10,193 bases of DNA from an uncultured Selenomonadaceae bacterium (lineage in GTDB: Bacteria; Bacillota; Negativicutes; Selenomonadales; Selenomonadaceae): positions 1-10,193 of the forward strand of contig CAJOFG010000015.1 of NCBI GenBank assembly GCA_905233965.1, in the 5' to 3' direction. Below the pieces are notes generated by a model. The model was not told the origin of the DNA, made no database searches, and saw only the letters and a program-made list of their open reading frames with translations. This document shows, in pieces, positions 1 to 6,730 of the stretch. Every line of letters begins with the position of its first letter. Within the stretch, counting starts at the first letter, position 1. The translations under genes were made by a program, and so were the position numbers.

Positions 1-1
1 T

Positions 2-724
2 GCCGAATACGCGGAGGCAAATAAAATTTACGGACGTGAACTCGGCGTGTGGTGGAATTATCCGGTGAACGATTACACGCTGACTCCGGACGGAGAAAAA
101 AATGCAAAGCTTGCGCTCGGCGCGATTGAAAATCTTCCGACAGTCAACCTTCCGGCAATTTTCTTCAACCCGATGGGACAGGAAAATTTTTCAAAAATCG
201 CGTTGGCAACCGGAGCGGATTATGCGAACTCCCCGAACCTTTACGACCCGAAAAAATCTTGGAACCGGGCGATTGAAGAACAATTCGGCGCACTTGCCTC
301 GGAGATGAAAATTTTCGCCGGACATTCGCAACACATGGAAAATAATTGGGCGAACGTCGGTGCGGAGGACGGCAGAGATTTTGAAACGGCGGCTTACCTC
401 GTCCTGTCGGCAATTCGCGGAGGACGCACGCCGGATTTCGCGCCGCTCGAAAAAATAATCGACGATATGGAAACGGCGGCTTACAACCTGAAAGAAAAAT
501 TGCCGGAAAAATATTTGTCGGAGTGCAGACCGCAACTCGAACAATTTTTGCGAATTGCACAAGCGGACAGACTCGCCTTGAAATGTTTGGAGTCGAACAA
601 ATTTGATCCGCAGTTGAAAAATCTTCGCGCAGAAATTTCCCGGAACGAAAGAGTTGCAATTCTCTCCGAAAAATCCGCGTTGAAATTTGTCGATGACGTT
701 ATCGCAATGTTCAACAAAAAATAA
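2..724 (+). CDS. GH84 beta-N-acetylglucosaminidase, C-terminal part (5' end outside window)
   Basis: The frame is open from the first bases of the window, so this is the last 240 residues of a longer protein; the GTG at 47 is an internal Val codon. The motif WWNYPVND (residues 17-24), then FFNPMGQ, the KIAL...ADY segment and YDPKKSW, are hallmarks of glycoside hydrolase family 84, which removes terminal beta-linked GlcNAc (bacterial NagJ/hyaluronoglucosaminidase and eukaryotic O-GlcNAcase). From what is known of the family, the Trp, Asn and Asp of the first motif and the Asn of the NPM motif line the sugar-binding pocket. The adjacent catalytic Asp pair should lie just upstream of the window and cannot be checked. 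The C-terminal ~130 residues are a helical region without a recognised motif. The stop is followed 29 nt later by the secretin start, so the two are probably cotranscribed. Likely a secreted or periplasmic glycan-degrading enzyme, but the N-terminus is not visible. Confidence 0.88.
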   Translation, partial: AEYAEANKIYGRELGVWWNYPVNDYTLTPDGEKNAKLALGAIENLPTVNLPAIFFNPMGQENFSKIALATGADYANSPNLYDPKKSWNRAIEEQFGALASEMKIFAGHSQHMENNWANVGAEDGRDFETAAYLVLSAIRGGRTPDFAPLEKIIDDMETAAYNLKEKLPEKYLSECRPQLEQFLRIAQADRLALKCLESNKFDPQLKNLRAEISRNERVAILSEKSALKFVDDVIAMFNKK

Positions 725-753
725 TTTTTCAACTTAAGAAGGAGTTGTTCACG

Positions 754-2214
754 ATGAAAAAGTTGCCCGCGATTTTATCGGCAGCTTTTTTTCTTTTTGC
801 CGAACCGGTAAACGCCGCGCCGATGACTTTGAGTTTGCACGATTCGGATTTGCGCTCGGCGATAATGACGGTTGCCCGCGCCGCCGGTTTGAACGTGTCG
901 ATTGACGATTCGATTGACGGAAAAATTTCTTTCAGCGCGACGAACACGGAGCCGGAAAAAATTTTGGAAATAATTTCCAAGACCGCCGGGCTTAAACTCG
1001 TCAAGGATTCCGGCATTTACATTTTCACCGCCGCAACCGGTAACGACGCTTTAATGCAGACTTATATTTTGCCGATTCGATACGGCGATGCGGAAATTTT
1101 GCGGAAGGCGGTTGTAATGTCGCTGGACGAGGACGATAAGGAACGGACGCGCAGAAATTCCGAAACGGAAACCGTCACGAATTTTAAAATCCGGCCGGAC
1201 GGCAGTATGGACATGACGGCACGCGGCACAAACAATCAAGAGCGAACCGGCAGAAACAATTCAAACCGCGAAAACGATTCGCGGGAAAAAAGAGTTTTGG
1301 TCAACCCGGAAGTCAACGCGCTGGTTTTGGTCGGCACTCCCGCCGAATACGAACGGGCGAAAAAACTTTTGCAAACTCTTGATGTGGAACTCAAACAAGT
1401 TTCCGTCGAAGCAAAAATTTTGGCGATTGACAAGAACGCAAGCAAAAATTTGGGCATCGAATGGATGTGGTCGGCACTTCCCCAATACCCGGACAGGAAC
1501 GACGACAGCTACACGACGATTAACACCGACGGAAGTACGACGCGTTACGAAAATTACAGTTACGAACGGACTGCGAACGATTTAACCGGTTACGGAATTG
1601 TCCGGTTCGGCAAAGGACCGGAGGGAATACCTTTCGAGTGGTATTACGGTGCGCGGATAAATGCGCTCGTCGCGAACGGAAAAGCCCGGATTCTTTCCCG
1701 CCCGAACGTAACGACGGTTCAAGGACGCGAGGCGGAAATAAATATCAGCGACAATGTTCCGGTGCCGACGATTCAAACGACAAATTCCACCACGACAACT
1801 TCAATCGAATACAAACGCGCCGGAATTATTTTGAGATACACGCCGCGAATAAATGATGACGGAACAATTACCGCGACGATTCACACCGAAGTGAGTACTC
1901 CGACTTACGTTTCCGATTTGAAAATGTATCGTTTCAACGAACGTTCCGCAGACACGACGGTTACCGTTCGGGACGGGCAACCGATGATTATCGGCGGACT
2001 TATCGGCGCGGAGGAAAGCAAAACGATAAGCAAAATTCCTTTTCTCGGCGACCTTCCGATTTTGGGTTGGCTGTTCAGAAATCACAGACGGAGCAAAAAC
2101 GAATCCGAACTGATAATTTTTTTGACGGCGCACGTTTTGAACGGAGCCGGCGATGATTTTCGTTACACACGCGACGACGAAAATTTTCCTGACGAAGAAA
2201 ATTCCGACGAATAA
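754..2214 (+). CDS. Secretin, type II secretion / type IV pilus (GspD/PilQ-like) family
   Basis: A 486-residue outer-membrane channel subunit. The ATG at 754 is preferred over the upstream TTG at 745 because GAAGGAG (738-744) sits 9 nt before it. Residues 1-21 form a signal peptide with a plausible cleavage after VNA. Residues ~27-93 match an STN/N0 domain and ~104-213 a secretin N-type domain. That domain is split by a polar insertion (~124-180) rich in N, R, E and T that looks disordered. The secretin core spans ~300-462 and contains the signature KIPFLGDLPILGWLF (428-442). The tail after ~465 is acidic. No lipobox is seen. It is short compared with typical GspD or PilQ (600-700 residues), with one recognisable N-domain after N0. 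No pilus ATPase, pilin or inner-membrane platform gene lies nearby, so the exporting machinery is unknown. A secretin implies a diderm envelope. A bidirectional terminator follows at 2222-2260. Confidence 0.9.
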   Translation: MKKLPAILSAAFFLFAEPVNAAPMTLSLHDSDLRSAIMTVARAAGLNVSIDDSIDGKISFSATNTEPEKILEIISKTAGLKLVKDSGIYIFTAATGNDALMQTYILPIRYGDAEILRKAVVMSLDEDDKERTRRNSETETVTNFKIRPDGSMDMTARGTNNQERTGRNNSNRENDSREKRVLVNPEVNALVLVGTPAEYERAKKLLQTLDVELKQVSVEAKILAIDKNASKNLGIEWMWSALPQYPDRNDDSYTTINTDGSTTRYENYSYERTANDLTGYGIVRFGKGPEGIPFEWYYGARINALVANGKARILSRPNVTTVQGREAEINISDNVPVPTIQTTNSTTTTSIEYKRAGIILRYTPRINDDGTITATIHTEVSTPTYVSDLKMYRFNERSADTTVTVRDGQPMIIGGLIGAEESKTISKIPFLGDLPILGWLFRNHRRSKNESELIIFLTAHVLNGAGDDFRYTRDDENFPDEENSDE

Positions 2215-2221
2215 TTTTTGC

Positions 2222-2260
2222 GAAAAAAAATCAGCCCTCGAAAAAAAATCGGGGGCTTTT
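2222..2260. terminator. Bidirectional intrinsic terminator between convergent genes
   Basis: The arms AGCCCTCGA (2233-2241) and TCGGGGGCT (2249-2257) pair into a 9-bp stem with one T-G wobble and a loop of seven A. On the plus strand it is followed by TTTT after the secretin stop. On the minus strand it is followed by a run of eight T (complement of 2223-2230), so termination should be stronger for the DUF116-side transcript. The stem overlaps the last codons of the small minus-strand ORF. Confidence 0.85.
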
Positions 2261-2377
2261 GAATTTCGTACTCAAATACGACGGCGAAAGGTGTGCAATC
2301 AGCGCAAGCTCGCCGATATAAATTTCTTTCCGATAATTTTCTTCAATGTATTTGCGAATAATTTTTTCGCGCTCCAT
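2231..2377 (-). CDS. Small ORF: first half of an AraC-type HTH domain, truncated
   Basis: Reading the minus strand from the ATG at 2377 gives 48 residues; an in-frame ATG at 2386 would add three. AAAGGA ends at 2387, 9 nt before the ATG at 2377, which favours the shorter form. The segment IRKYIEENY, then IGELALIAHLSPSYLSTKFK, closely matches the start of AraC-family DNA-binding domains: the linking helix and first helix-turn-helix, with the typical hlSpsYLS..FK ending. The second helix-turn-helix (~45 further residues) is missing. After FK the ORF runs into the terminator hairpin, which encodes the final PRFFFEG residues. It starts 25 nt after the DUF116 stop, so it would be cotranscribed with that gene. 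It may be a decayed remnant of an AraC regulator or a real microprotein. The family match and ribosome binding site are visible; a function is not. Confidence 0.6.
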   Translation of the reverse strand: MEREKIIRKYIEENYRKEIYIGELALIAHLSPSYLSTKFKSPRFFFEG

Positions 2378-2402
2378 TTTCGACATTCCTTTACCGGATT
2401 TT

Positions 2403-3170
2403 TTATTCGGTTATCTGTTTTATCATTCGTCGAACTTCTTCAATATCGACGCGGGTATTGAAACAAGGACCGTTCGGTCTGGCGTTCAAAACTCCGACGG
2501 CGGGCAACGGGTAAACGTCCTGAATCCCGCTCATCAAATCGCGTTCGCAGGCAACGGCGAGGACTGCTTGCGGACGATTTTTTTTGACGACTTGCCGCGC
2601 CAAAGTCCCGCCGGTGACGACGAAAAATTTAAAACCCAATTCGTCGGCAAGTTTCATCAAGTCACCGACGTTGCACCTGCCGCAACGCTTGCAATTATTC
2701 GGGTCGCGTGTAATTTTGTGCGGGCAAGTGTCGAGTTGCAGACAGTGCGGAGAAACCACCAGCAATTTGTCCGCAGGAACTTTTATTCTGCTTTTCAAAA
2801 AAATTAAATTGCTCACCGCGATGAAAGAGCCTTCCAAACGCCGGCGATTTATTCCGAAAATTTTTCCGATACGGACGGCGACCGGGAACAAAAATTTTAT
2901 CACGGCGAAACTGTACCGGTGAAACAATTTCAAAGTCGGAAAACCTTTCACGGCAAGCACCATGTTGAAGAATGCACCGAATGAAAAAGTCGAAACGAAA
3001 ATCAAAAACGCGCCGACAATCACCGGAAGATATTCGTAAATATTTTCAAGTCCGAGATAAGAAATTTTCCATACGCCGTACAAAGCAAGCGCGATTAAAA
3101 ATTCCGACGCAAGCAAAAATCCCAAGAACAATCTTTTTTTCGGTCTCAAATCGGAAAGTGCATTTGTCAA
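2403..3170 (-). CDS. DUF116-family membrane protein with cysteine cluster
   Basis: A 255-residue protein starting at TTG (complement of 3168-3170), fixed by a strong GGAGGTGA ribosome binding site ~8 nt upstream. Two hydrophobic segments (about residues 13-36 and 46-74) anchor the N-terminus. The rest is a soluble domain typical of DUF116. Conserved Cys residues fall at 143, 149, 160, 163, 166, 208 and 236, including a CKRCGRC stretch that could bind a metal or an iron-sulfur cluster. The segment FVVTGGTLAR and the C-terminal LNARPNGPC are also family-like. From memory, DUF116 genes often lie beside def, fmt and rsmB in Firmicutes, but none of those is in this window. The biochemical role is unknown. 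It is transcribed divergently from the permease-kinase gene from overlapping promoters, and the small AraC-like ORF follows it. Confidence 0.85.
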   Translation of the reverse strand: MTNALSDLRPKKRLFLGFLLASEFLIALALYGVWKISYLGLENIYEYLPVIVGAFLIFVSTFSFGAFFNMVLAVKGFPTLKLFHRYSFAVIKFLFPVAVRIGKIFGINRRRLEGSFIAVSNLIFLKSRIKVPADKLLVVSPHCLQLDTCPHKITRDPNNCKRCGRCNVGDLMKLADELGFKFFVVTGGTLARQVVKKNRPQAVLAVACERDLMSGIQDVYPLPAVGVLNARPNGPCFNTRVDIEEVRRMIKQITE

Positions 3171-3202
3171 AATTTTTTCACCTCCGCAAAACTTTTAAAG
3201 GT

Positions 3203-3231
3203 ATTCTACAAAAAAATTTTTTGTTTTACAA
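3203..3231 (-). promoter_or_regulatory. Sigma-A-type promoter for the DUF116 gene
   Basis: On the minus strand, TTGTAA (-35, complement of 3226-3231) and TAGAAT (-10, complement of 3203-3208) are separated by 17 nt. The start site would fall near 3196, giving a leader of about 25 nt that holds the GGAGGTGA ribosome binding site. The -35 overlaps that of the opposing promoter. This is a sequence match only. Confidence 0.55.
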
Positions 3232-3252
3232 ATTTTTTTTGAGTGATAGAAT
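3225..3252 (+). promoter_or_regulatory. Sigma-A-type promoter for the permease-kinase gene
   Basis: TTTACA (3225-3230) and TAGAAT (3247-3252) are separated by 16 nt. Transcription would start near 3259, shortly before the G-rich tract at 3271-3282, and give a leader of about 68 nt. The -35 hexamer shares five bases with the -35 of the divergent promoter, so the two polymerases should exclude each other. This is a sequence match only. Confidence 0.55.
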
Positions 3253-3270
3253 ATACAAAGTTATTTACCG

Positions 3271-3282
3271 GGCGGGGGGGGG
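3271..3282 (+). repeat. Homopolymeric G tract (GG-C-G9) in the leader of the permease-kinase gene
   Basis: Nine consecutive G (3274-3282), preceded by GGC, lie between the predicted promoter and the ribosome binding site at 3311-3316. No other G or C run of this length occurs in the window, where A/T runs dominate. Runs like this are prone to slipped-strand length change. Confidence 0.9.
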
Positions 3283-3326
3283 TGATTGTTTCGTTTGAAA
3301 ATTTTTTCCGAAGGAGATTGCTTTTC

Positions 3327-6245
3327 TTGGACACGACAGACAATAATGATTCAAATTCAAATCTCAACAAATATTTATCTCCGCTGAATGTCTGGGCTTT
3401 ATCGTTCGGTTGCGCGGTCGGTTGGGGCGCGTTCGTCATGCCGGGCACGGTTTTTTTGCCGGTCGGCGGACCTGCCGGTACCGCTCTGGGAATGACGATC
3501 GGCGGAATAATTTTGTTGATAATCGGATACAACTATCACTACATGATGAATAAATATCCGGATGCCGGCGGCACTTACGCATTTTCAAAAAAAGTTTTCG
3601 GCTACGATCACGGCTTTTTGAGCGCGTGGTTTTTGATTTTGGTTTACGCGGCGATTGTTTGGGCGAACGCTACGGCTCTTCCACTGATCTTCAGAAATTT
3701 GCCGGGATTGGATTTGTTCCGTTTCGGTTACCTTTACCAAATTGCCGGCTACGACGTTTACTTCGGCGAGGTTCTCCTTTCAAACATTGCCTTCGCGCTC
3801 ACCGGATTGATTTGTATTCGCGGAGGAAAATTTGTCGCTTACATTCAAACGGCGGCAGCTTTAATTCTTTTGGGCGGCATTTGCATTTGTTTTTATGAGG
3901 CAGTCGGAAAATTCGGGACGGAAATTTTTAATTTCAAACCGGATTTCGCTCCGGACAAAAATACGGTTTCGGCGATTTTCGGTATCGTCGTACTTGCTCC
4001 CTGGGCATTCGCCGGCTTTGAATCTGTTTCGCAGTCCGTCGAAGGATTTAAATTCTCCGTCAAAAAAACTTTTGCAATTTTATTTTTCGCCGTGATTGCC
4101 GGAATTTTTGCTTACGTCACGTTGACTTTGATTGCAACTTCGGCGACCCCGAAATTTTATGTCAACTGGTCGAACTACGTTAAAGACATTCCGAATCTGA
4201 CCGGACTTCCGCACCTGCCGACTTTCTTCGCCGCAAATTTGTCGTTCGGTGACACGGGCTTGATTATTCTCGCCTTCACGGTGACGTCGGCGGTAATAAC
4301 CGGGTTAATCGGAAATTACGTTGCGGGAAGTCGTTTGCTTTACGCGCTGGCAAAAGATAATTTGTTGCCGAATTGGTTCGCGAAATTGAACATCTTCCAA
4401 AATCCGCGCAACATTTTGATTTGCATAATTTTAATTTCGTTGCCGATTCCTTTTTTGGGACGGACGGCAATAAGTTGGATAATCGACGTGAACACGATCG
4501 GAGCGACGATCGCTTATGCTTACACTTCGGCGACCGCTTTTGTTTTCGCGCGGAAAAACGGATATTTGCCGGCGCAAATTACCGGAGCGTTCGGCGTTAT
4601 CGTTTCGGTAATTTTCTTCGCTTACTTCATGGTTCCGAATTTCTGGCTGGTCAGCGCGATGGCAACCGAATCTTATTTAATCCTCATCGCGTGGAGTATG
4701 CTCGGCTTTGTTTTCTTCCGCTACATTTTCCGGCGGGACGAAGAAAGAAATTTCGGAAAAAACAGCGTCGTTTGGATGTCGATGCTCTTCCTGATTTTTT
4801 TCACTTCGACAATATGGTTGCGTCAAGTCACTCACGATTCGGCGCAAGATATTTTTGAAAATCTCAATATGTACTACGTCGAAGAGTTGAACGAGCACGG
4901 AGTACCTCCGACCGCAAAAGAAAAAGCCGCCTCGGCATATTATTTGCACAGCCTGACTGAGGAAATGAGTTCCGCGCTGACTTCAAACAACATGGTTCAA
5001 ATCGGAATAATCGCGTTGGCTCTCTTCGTCATGTTCAACATTTACAACATGATGATGCGGCGCGAAAGAGAATTGGAAATTCAAAAAGTTGAGGCGGAGC
5101 AAAGCAGTCGGGCGAAAACAACTTTCCTTTCAAACATGAGCCACGACATACGAACGCCGATGAACGCGATTATCGGTTACACAAACTTAATCAAGAAGGA
5201 AAAAGATCTTCCGGATAAAGCGCAAGAATATCTCAACAAAATCGAAGCGTCGAACAAACATTTGCTGGCACTCATCAACGATATTCTCGACATGAGCCGG
5301 ATTGAAAGCGGCAAAATGGAATTGGAGCCGATCAAATCGAATTTAATCAAAGTCATGGAGGAAGTCCGCGACCTTTTCTCAACGCAAATGGTGACGAAGA
5401 GTATCGACTACAAAGTTACTTGGGAAAACGTGACGAATAAATTTGTTCTCTGCGATACGCCGCGCCTGAACCGAGTACTTTTGAATTTAATCAGCAACGC
5501 TTACAAATTTACTCCGGCGGGAGGAAAAGTTATCGTAAGTTTGACGCAAACCGGAGCGAATGAAAATTTCTGCTCCTACGAATTGCGCGTGAAAGATACC
5601 GGAATGGGAATGACGCCGGAATTTGCGACGAAAGTTTTTGACGCTTACTCGCGGGACAGAACGGTAAACAGTATTCAGGGAACCGGGCTGGGCATGGCGA
5701 TTACAAAAGGCATCGTCGAATTGATGAACGGCACGATTGACGTTAAGAGCGCGCCGGGGAAAGGTACGGAGTTCACCGTAAAATTATCTTTCCCGCCGGT
5801 TGAGGAAGAGCCGGAAAAAGTTTCGGCGGATTCCGGAGAAATGCCGGAAGTTCAAACGGATTTCTCGAAAGTAAAATTGCTCCTCGTCGAAGACAACCTC
5901 GTCAACCGGGAAATTGCCTCACTCATTTTGACGGAATACGGTTTTCAACTCGACACGGCGGAAAACGGCAAGGAGGCAGTCGAAAAAGTTTCCGCATCAA
6001 AGCCGGGAGATTATCAAGCCGTTTTGATGGATATTCAAATGCCGATTATGGACGGTTACGCGGCGACCGGAGAAATTCGCAAACTCGACAATCCGGAGCT
6101 GGCAAACATTCCGATAATCGCAATGACGGCGAACGCTTTCACCGAAGACATTCAGGCAGCGAAAGATGCCGGCATGACGGATCACATTGCAAAGCCGATT
6201 GACATTCCGAACATGATTGAAGTTTTGACGAAAGTTTTGAAATAA
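3327..6245 (+). CDS. APC-family permease fused to a hybrid histidine kinase (HisKA-HATPase-REC)
   Basis: A 972-residue sensor starting at TTG 3327, with AAGGAG (3311-3316) 10 nt upstream. The in-frame GTG at 3243 precedes the likely transcript start and is rejected. Residues ~15-470 form a polytopic APC-superfamily amino acid/amine permease domain with a Gly-rich first helix (GWGAFVMPG). A further helix (~480-499), a ~55-residue outside segment and a last helix (~556-577) lead into a short coiled coil. The kinase has the H-box SHDIRTP with phosphoacceptor His606, an N-box with Asn724, G1 DTGMGM (from Asp757) and G2 GTGLGM (from Gly785). The C-terminal receiver has Asp856, phosphoacceptor Asp902 in LMDIQMP and Lys956. 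All catalytic residues expected of a working hybrid kinase are present. The layout parallels CbrA-type transporter-kinases, which use an SSS rather than an APC domain. The substrate is unknown. No HPt protein or output regulator is nearby. The rhodanese gene follows after 22 nt. Confidence 0.93.
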   Translation: MDTTDNNDSNSNLNKYLSPLNVWALSFGCAVGWGAFVMPGTVFLPVGGPAGTALGMTIGGIILLIIGYNYHYMMNKYPDAGGTYAFSKKVFGYDHGFLSAWFLILVYAAIVWANATALPLIFRNLPGLDLFRFGYLYQIAGYDVYFGEVLLSNIAFALTGLICIRGGKFVAYIQTAAALILLGGICICFYEAVGKFGTEIFNFKPDFAPDKNTVSAIFGIVVLAPWAFAGFESVSQSVEGFKFSVKKTFAILFFAVIAGIFAYVTLTLIATSATPKFYVNWSNYVKDIPNLTGLPHLPTFFAANLSFGDTGLIILAFTVTSAVITGLIGNYVAGSRLLYALAKDNLLPNWFAKLNIFQNPRNILICIILISLPIPFLGRTAISWIIDVNTIGATIAYAYTSATAFVFARKNGYLPAQITGAFGVIVSVIFFAYFMVPNFWLVSAMATESYLILIAWSMLGFVFFRYIFRRDEERNFGKNSVVWMSMLFLIFFTSTIWLRQVTHDSAQDIFENLNMYYVEELNEHGVPPTAKEKAASAYYLHSLTEEMSSALTSNNMVQIGIIALALFVMFNIYNMMMRRERELEIQKVEAEQSSRAKTTFLSNMSHDIRTPMNAIIGYTNLIKKEKDLPDKAQEYLNKIEASNKHLLALINDILDMSRIESGKMELEPIKSNLIKVMEEVRDLFSTQMVTKSIDYKVTWENVTNKFVLCDTPRLNRVLLNLISNAYKFTPAGGKVIVSLTQTGANENFCSYELRVKDTGMGMTPEFATKVFDAYSRDRTVNSIQGTGLGMAITKGIVELMNGTIDVKSAPGKGTEFTVKLSFPPVEEEPEKVSADSGEMPEVQTDFSKVKLLLVEDNLVNREIASLILTEYGFQLDTAENGKEAVEKVSASKPGDYQAVLMDIQMPIMDGYAATGEIRKLDNPELANIPIIAMTANAFTEDIQAAKDAGMTDHIAKPIDIPNMIEVLTKVLK

Positions 6246-6267
6246 ATTTTTCGGGAGACGATTTATT

Positions 6268-6657
6268 TTGATGCAAAAAATTTTTTGGCTTGCCGGATTG
6301 GTTTTTGTCGTTTTGCTCGTCGCGGGTTGCGGCAACGACTACACGCACCTTACCGAACAGGAAGCCGTCGAAATGATGAAGAACAATCCCGGTGCCGTCA
6401 TAGTCGATACGCGAACACCGGAGGAGTACGAAAAAAAACATATTCCGGGCGCGCTTTTGATTCCGGTTGAGGAAATAAAAAACGGCAACGCGGAAAAGTT
6501 GTTGCCGGACAAAAATCAAGTCGTGATGCTTTACTGTCGGACGGGCAGACGTGCCGTGATCGCCGCAGAAATTTTGGTGAAACGCGGTTACACGAAAGTT
6601 TACGAATTCGGCGGAATTGTCGATTGGAGCGGTGAAACGGAAGGCACGGAAAATTAA
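6268..6657 (+). CDS. Rhodanese-like domain lipoprotein
   Basis: A 129-residue exported protein. TTG at 6268 lies 10 nt after GGAG (6254-6257) and ATG at 6271 lies 13 nt after it. Either may be the start, and the difference is one residue. Residues 1-21 are a lipoprotein signal peptide with lipobox VAGC (lipidated Cys21). The rest is a single rhodanese domain: IVDTRTPEEYEKKHIPGA (45-62) is the conserved CH2A region, and Cys90 in the loop CRTGRR is the active-site cysteine that carries persulfide sulfur in this family. It would act at the outer face of the inner membrane or in the periplasm. The substrate cannot be told; single-domain exported rhodaneses are linked to sulfur transfer or thiol redox. 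It lies 22 nt after the permease-kinase and is probably cotranscribed with it. A hairpin terminator follows. Confidence 0.88.
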   Translation: MMQKIFWLAGLVFVVLLVAGCGNDYTHLTEQEAVEMMKNNPGAVIVDTRTPEEYEKKHIPGALLIPVEEIKNGNAEKLLPDKNQVVMLYCRTGRRAVIAAEILVKRGYTKVYEFGGIVDWSGETEGTEN

Positions 6658-6676
6658 ATTCTGCAAAAAAAAATTT

Positions 6677-6725
6677 GCCGGAAAATTTTTTTCTCGAACG
6701 CTTGAGAAATTTTTTTCCGGCTTTT
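6677..6725. terminator. Hairpin terminator between convergent rhodanese and phosphatase genes
   Basis: GCCGGAAAA (from 6677) pairs with TTTTCCGGC (to 6721). A T-rich internal loop is followed by an upper stem TTTCTC/GAGAAA and the loop GAACGCTT. On the plus strand TTTT follows at 6722. On the minus strand the hairpin is followed by a run of T (complement of the A9 at 6665-6673), so it can end transcripts from both sides. Confidence 0.78.
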
Positions 6726-6730
6726 AAATT

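Noticed and set aside
745..753. TTG at 745 as the secretin start
   Set aside because: It directly abuts the GGAG of the ribosome binding site (741-744). ATG 754 is at the normal 9-nt distance and starts a standard signal peptide.
2346..2922. Plus-strand ORFs of 153 and 112 residues opposite the DUF116 gene
   Set aside because: They are antisense to DUF116, which has a strong ribosome binding site and a conserved cysteine cluster.
3243..3326. Upstream in-frame extension of the permease-kinase from GTG 3243, which would place the G tract inside the coding frame
   Set aside because: The GTG overlaps the predicted -10 region and has no ribosome binding site, while TTG 3327 has AAGGAG at 10 nt and the family-like sequence starts after it. 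If a transcript began further upstream, frame-switching by the G tract would have to be reconsidered.
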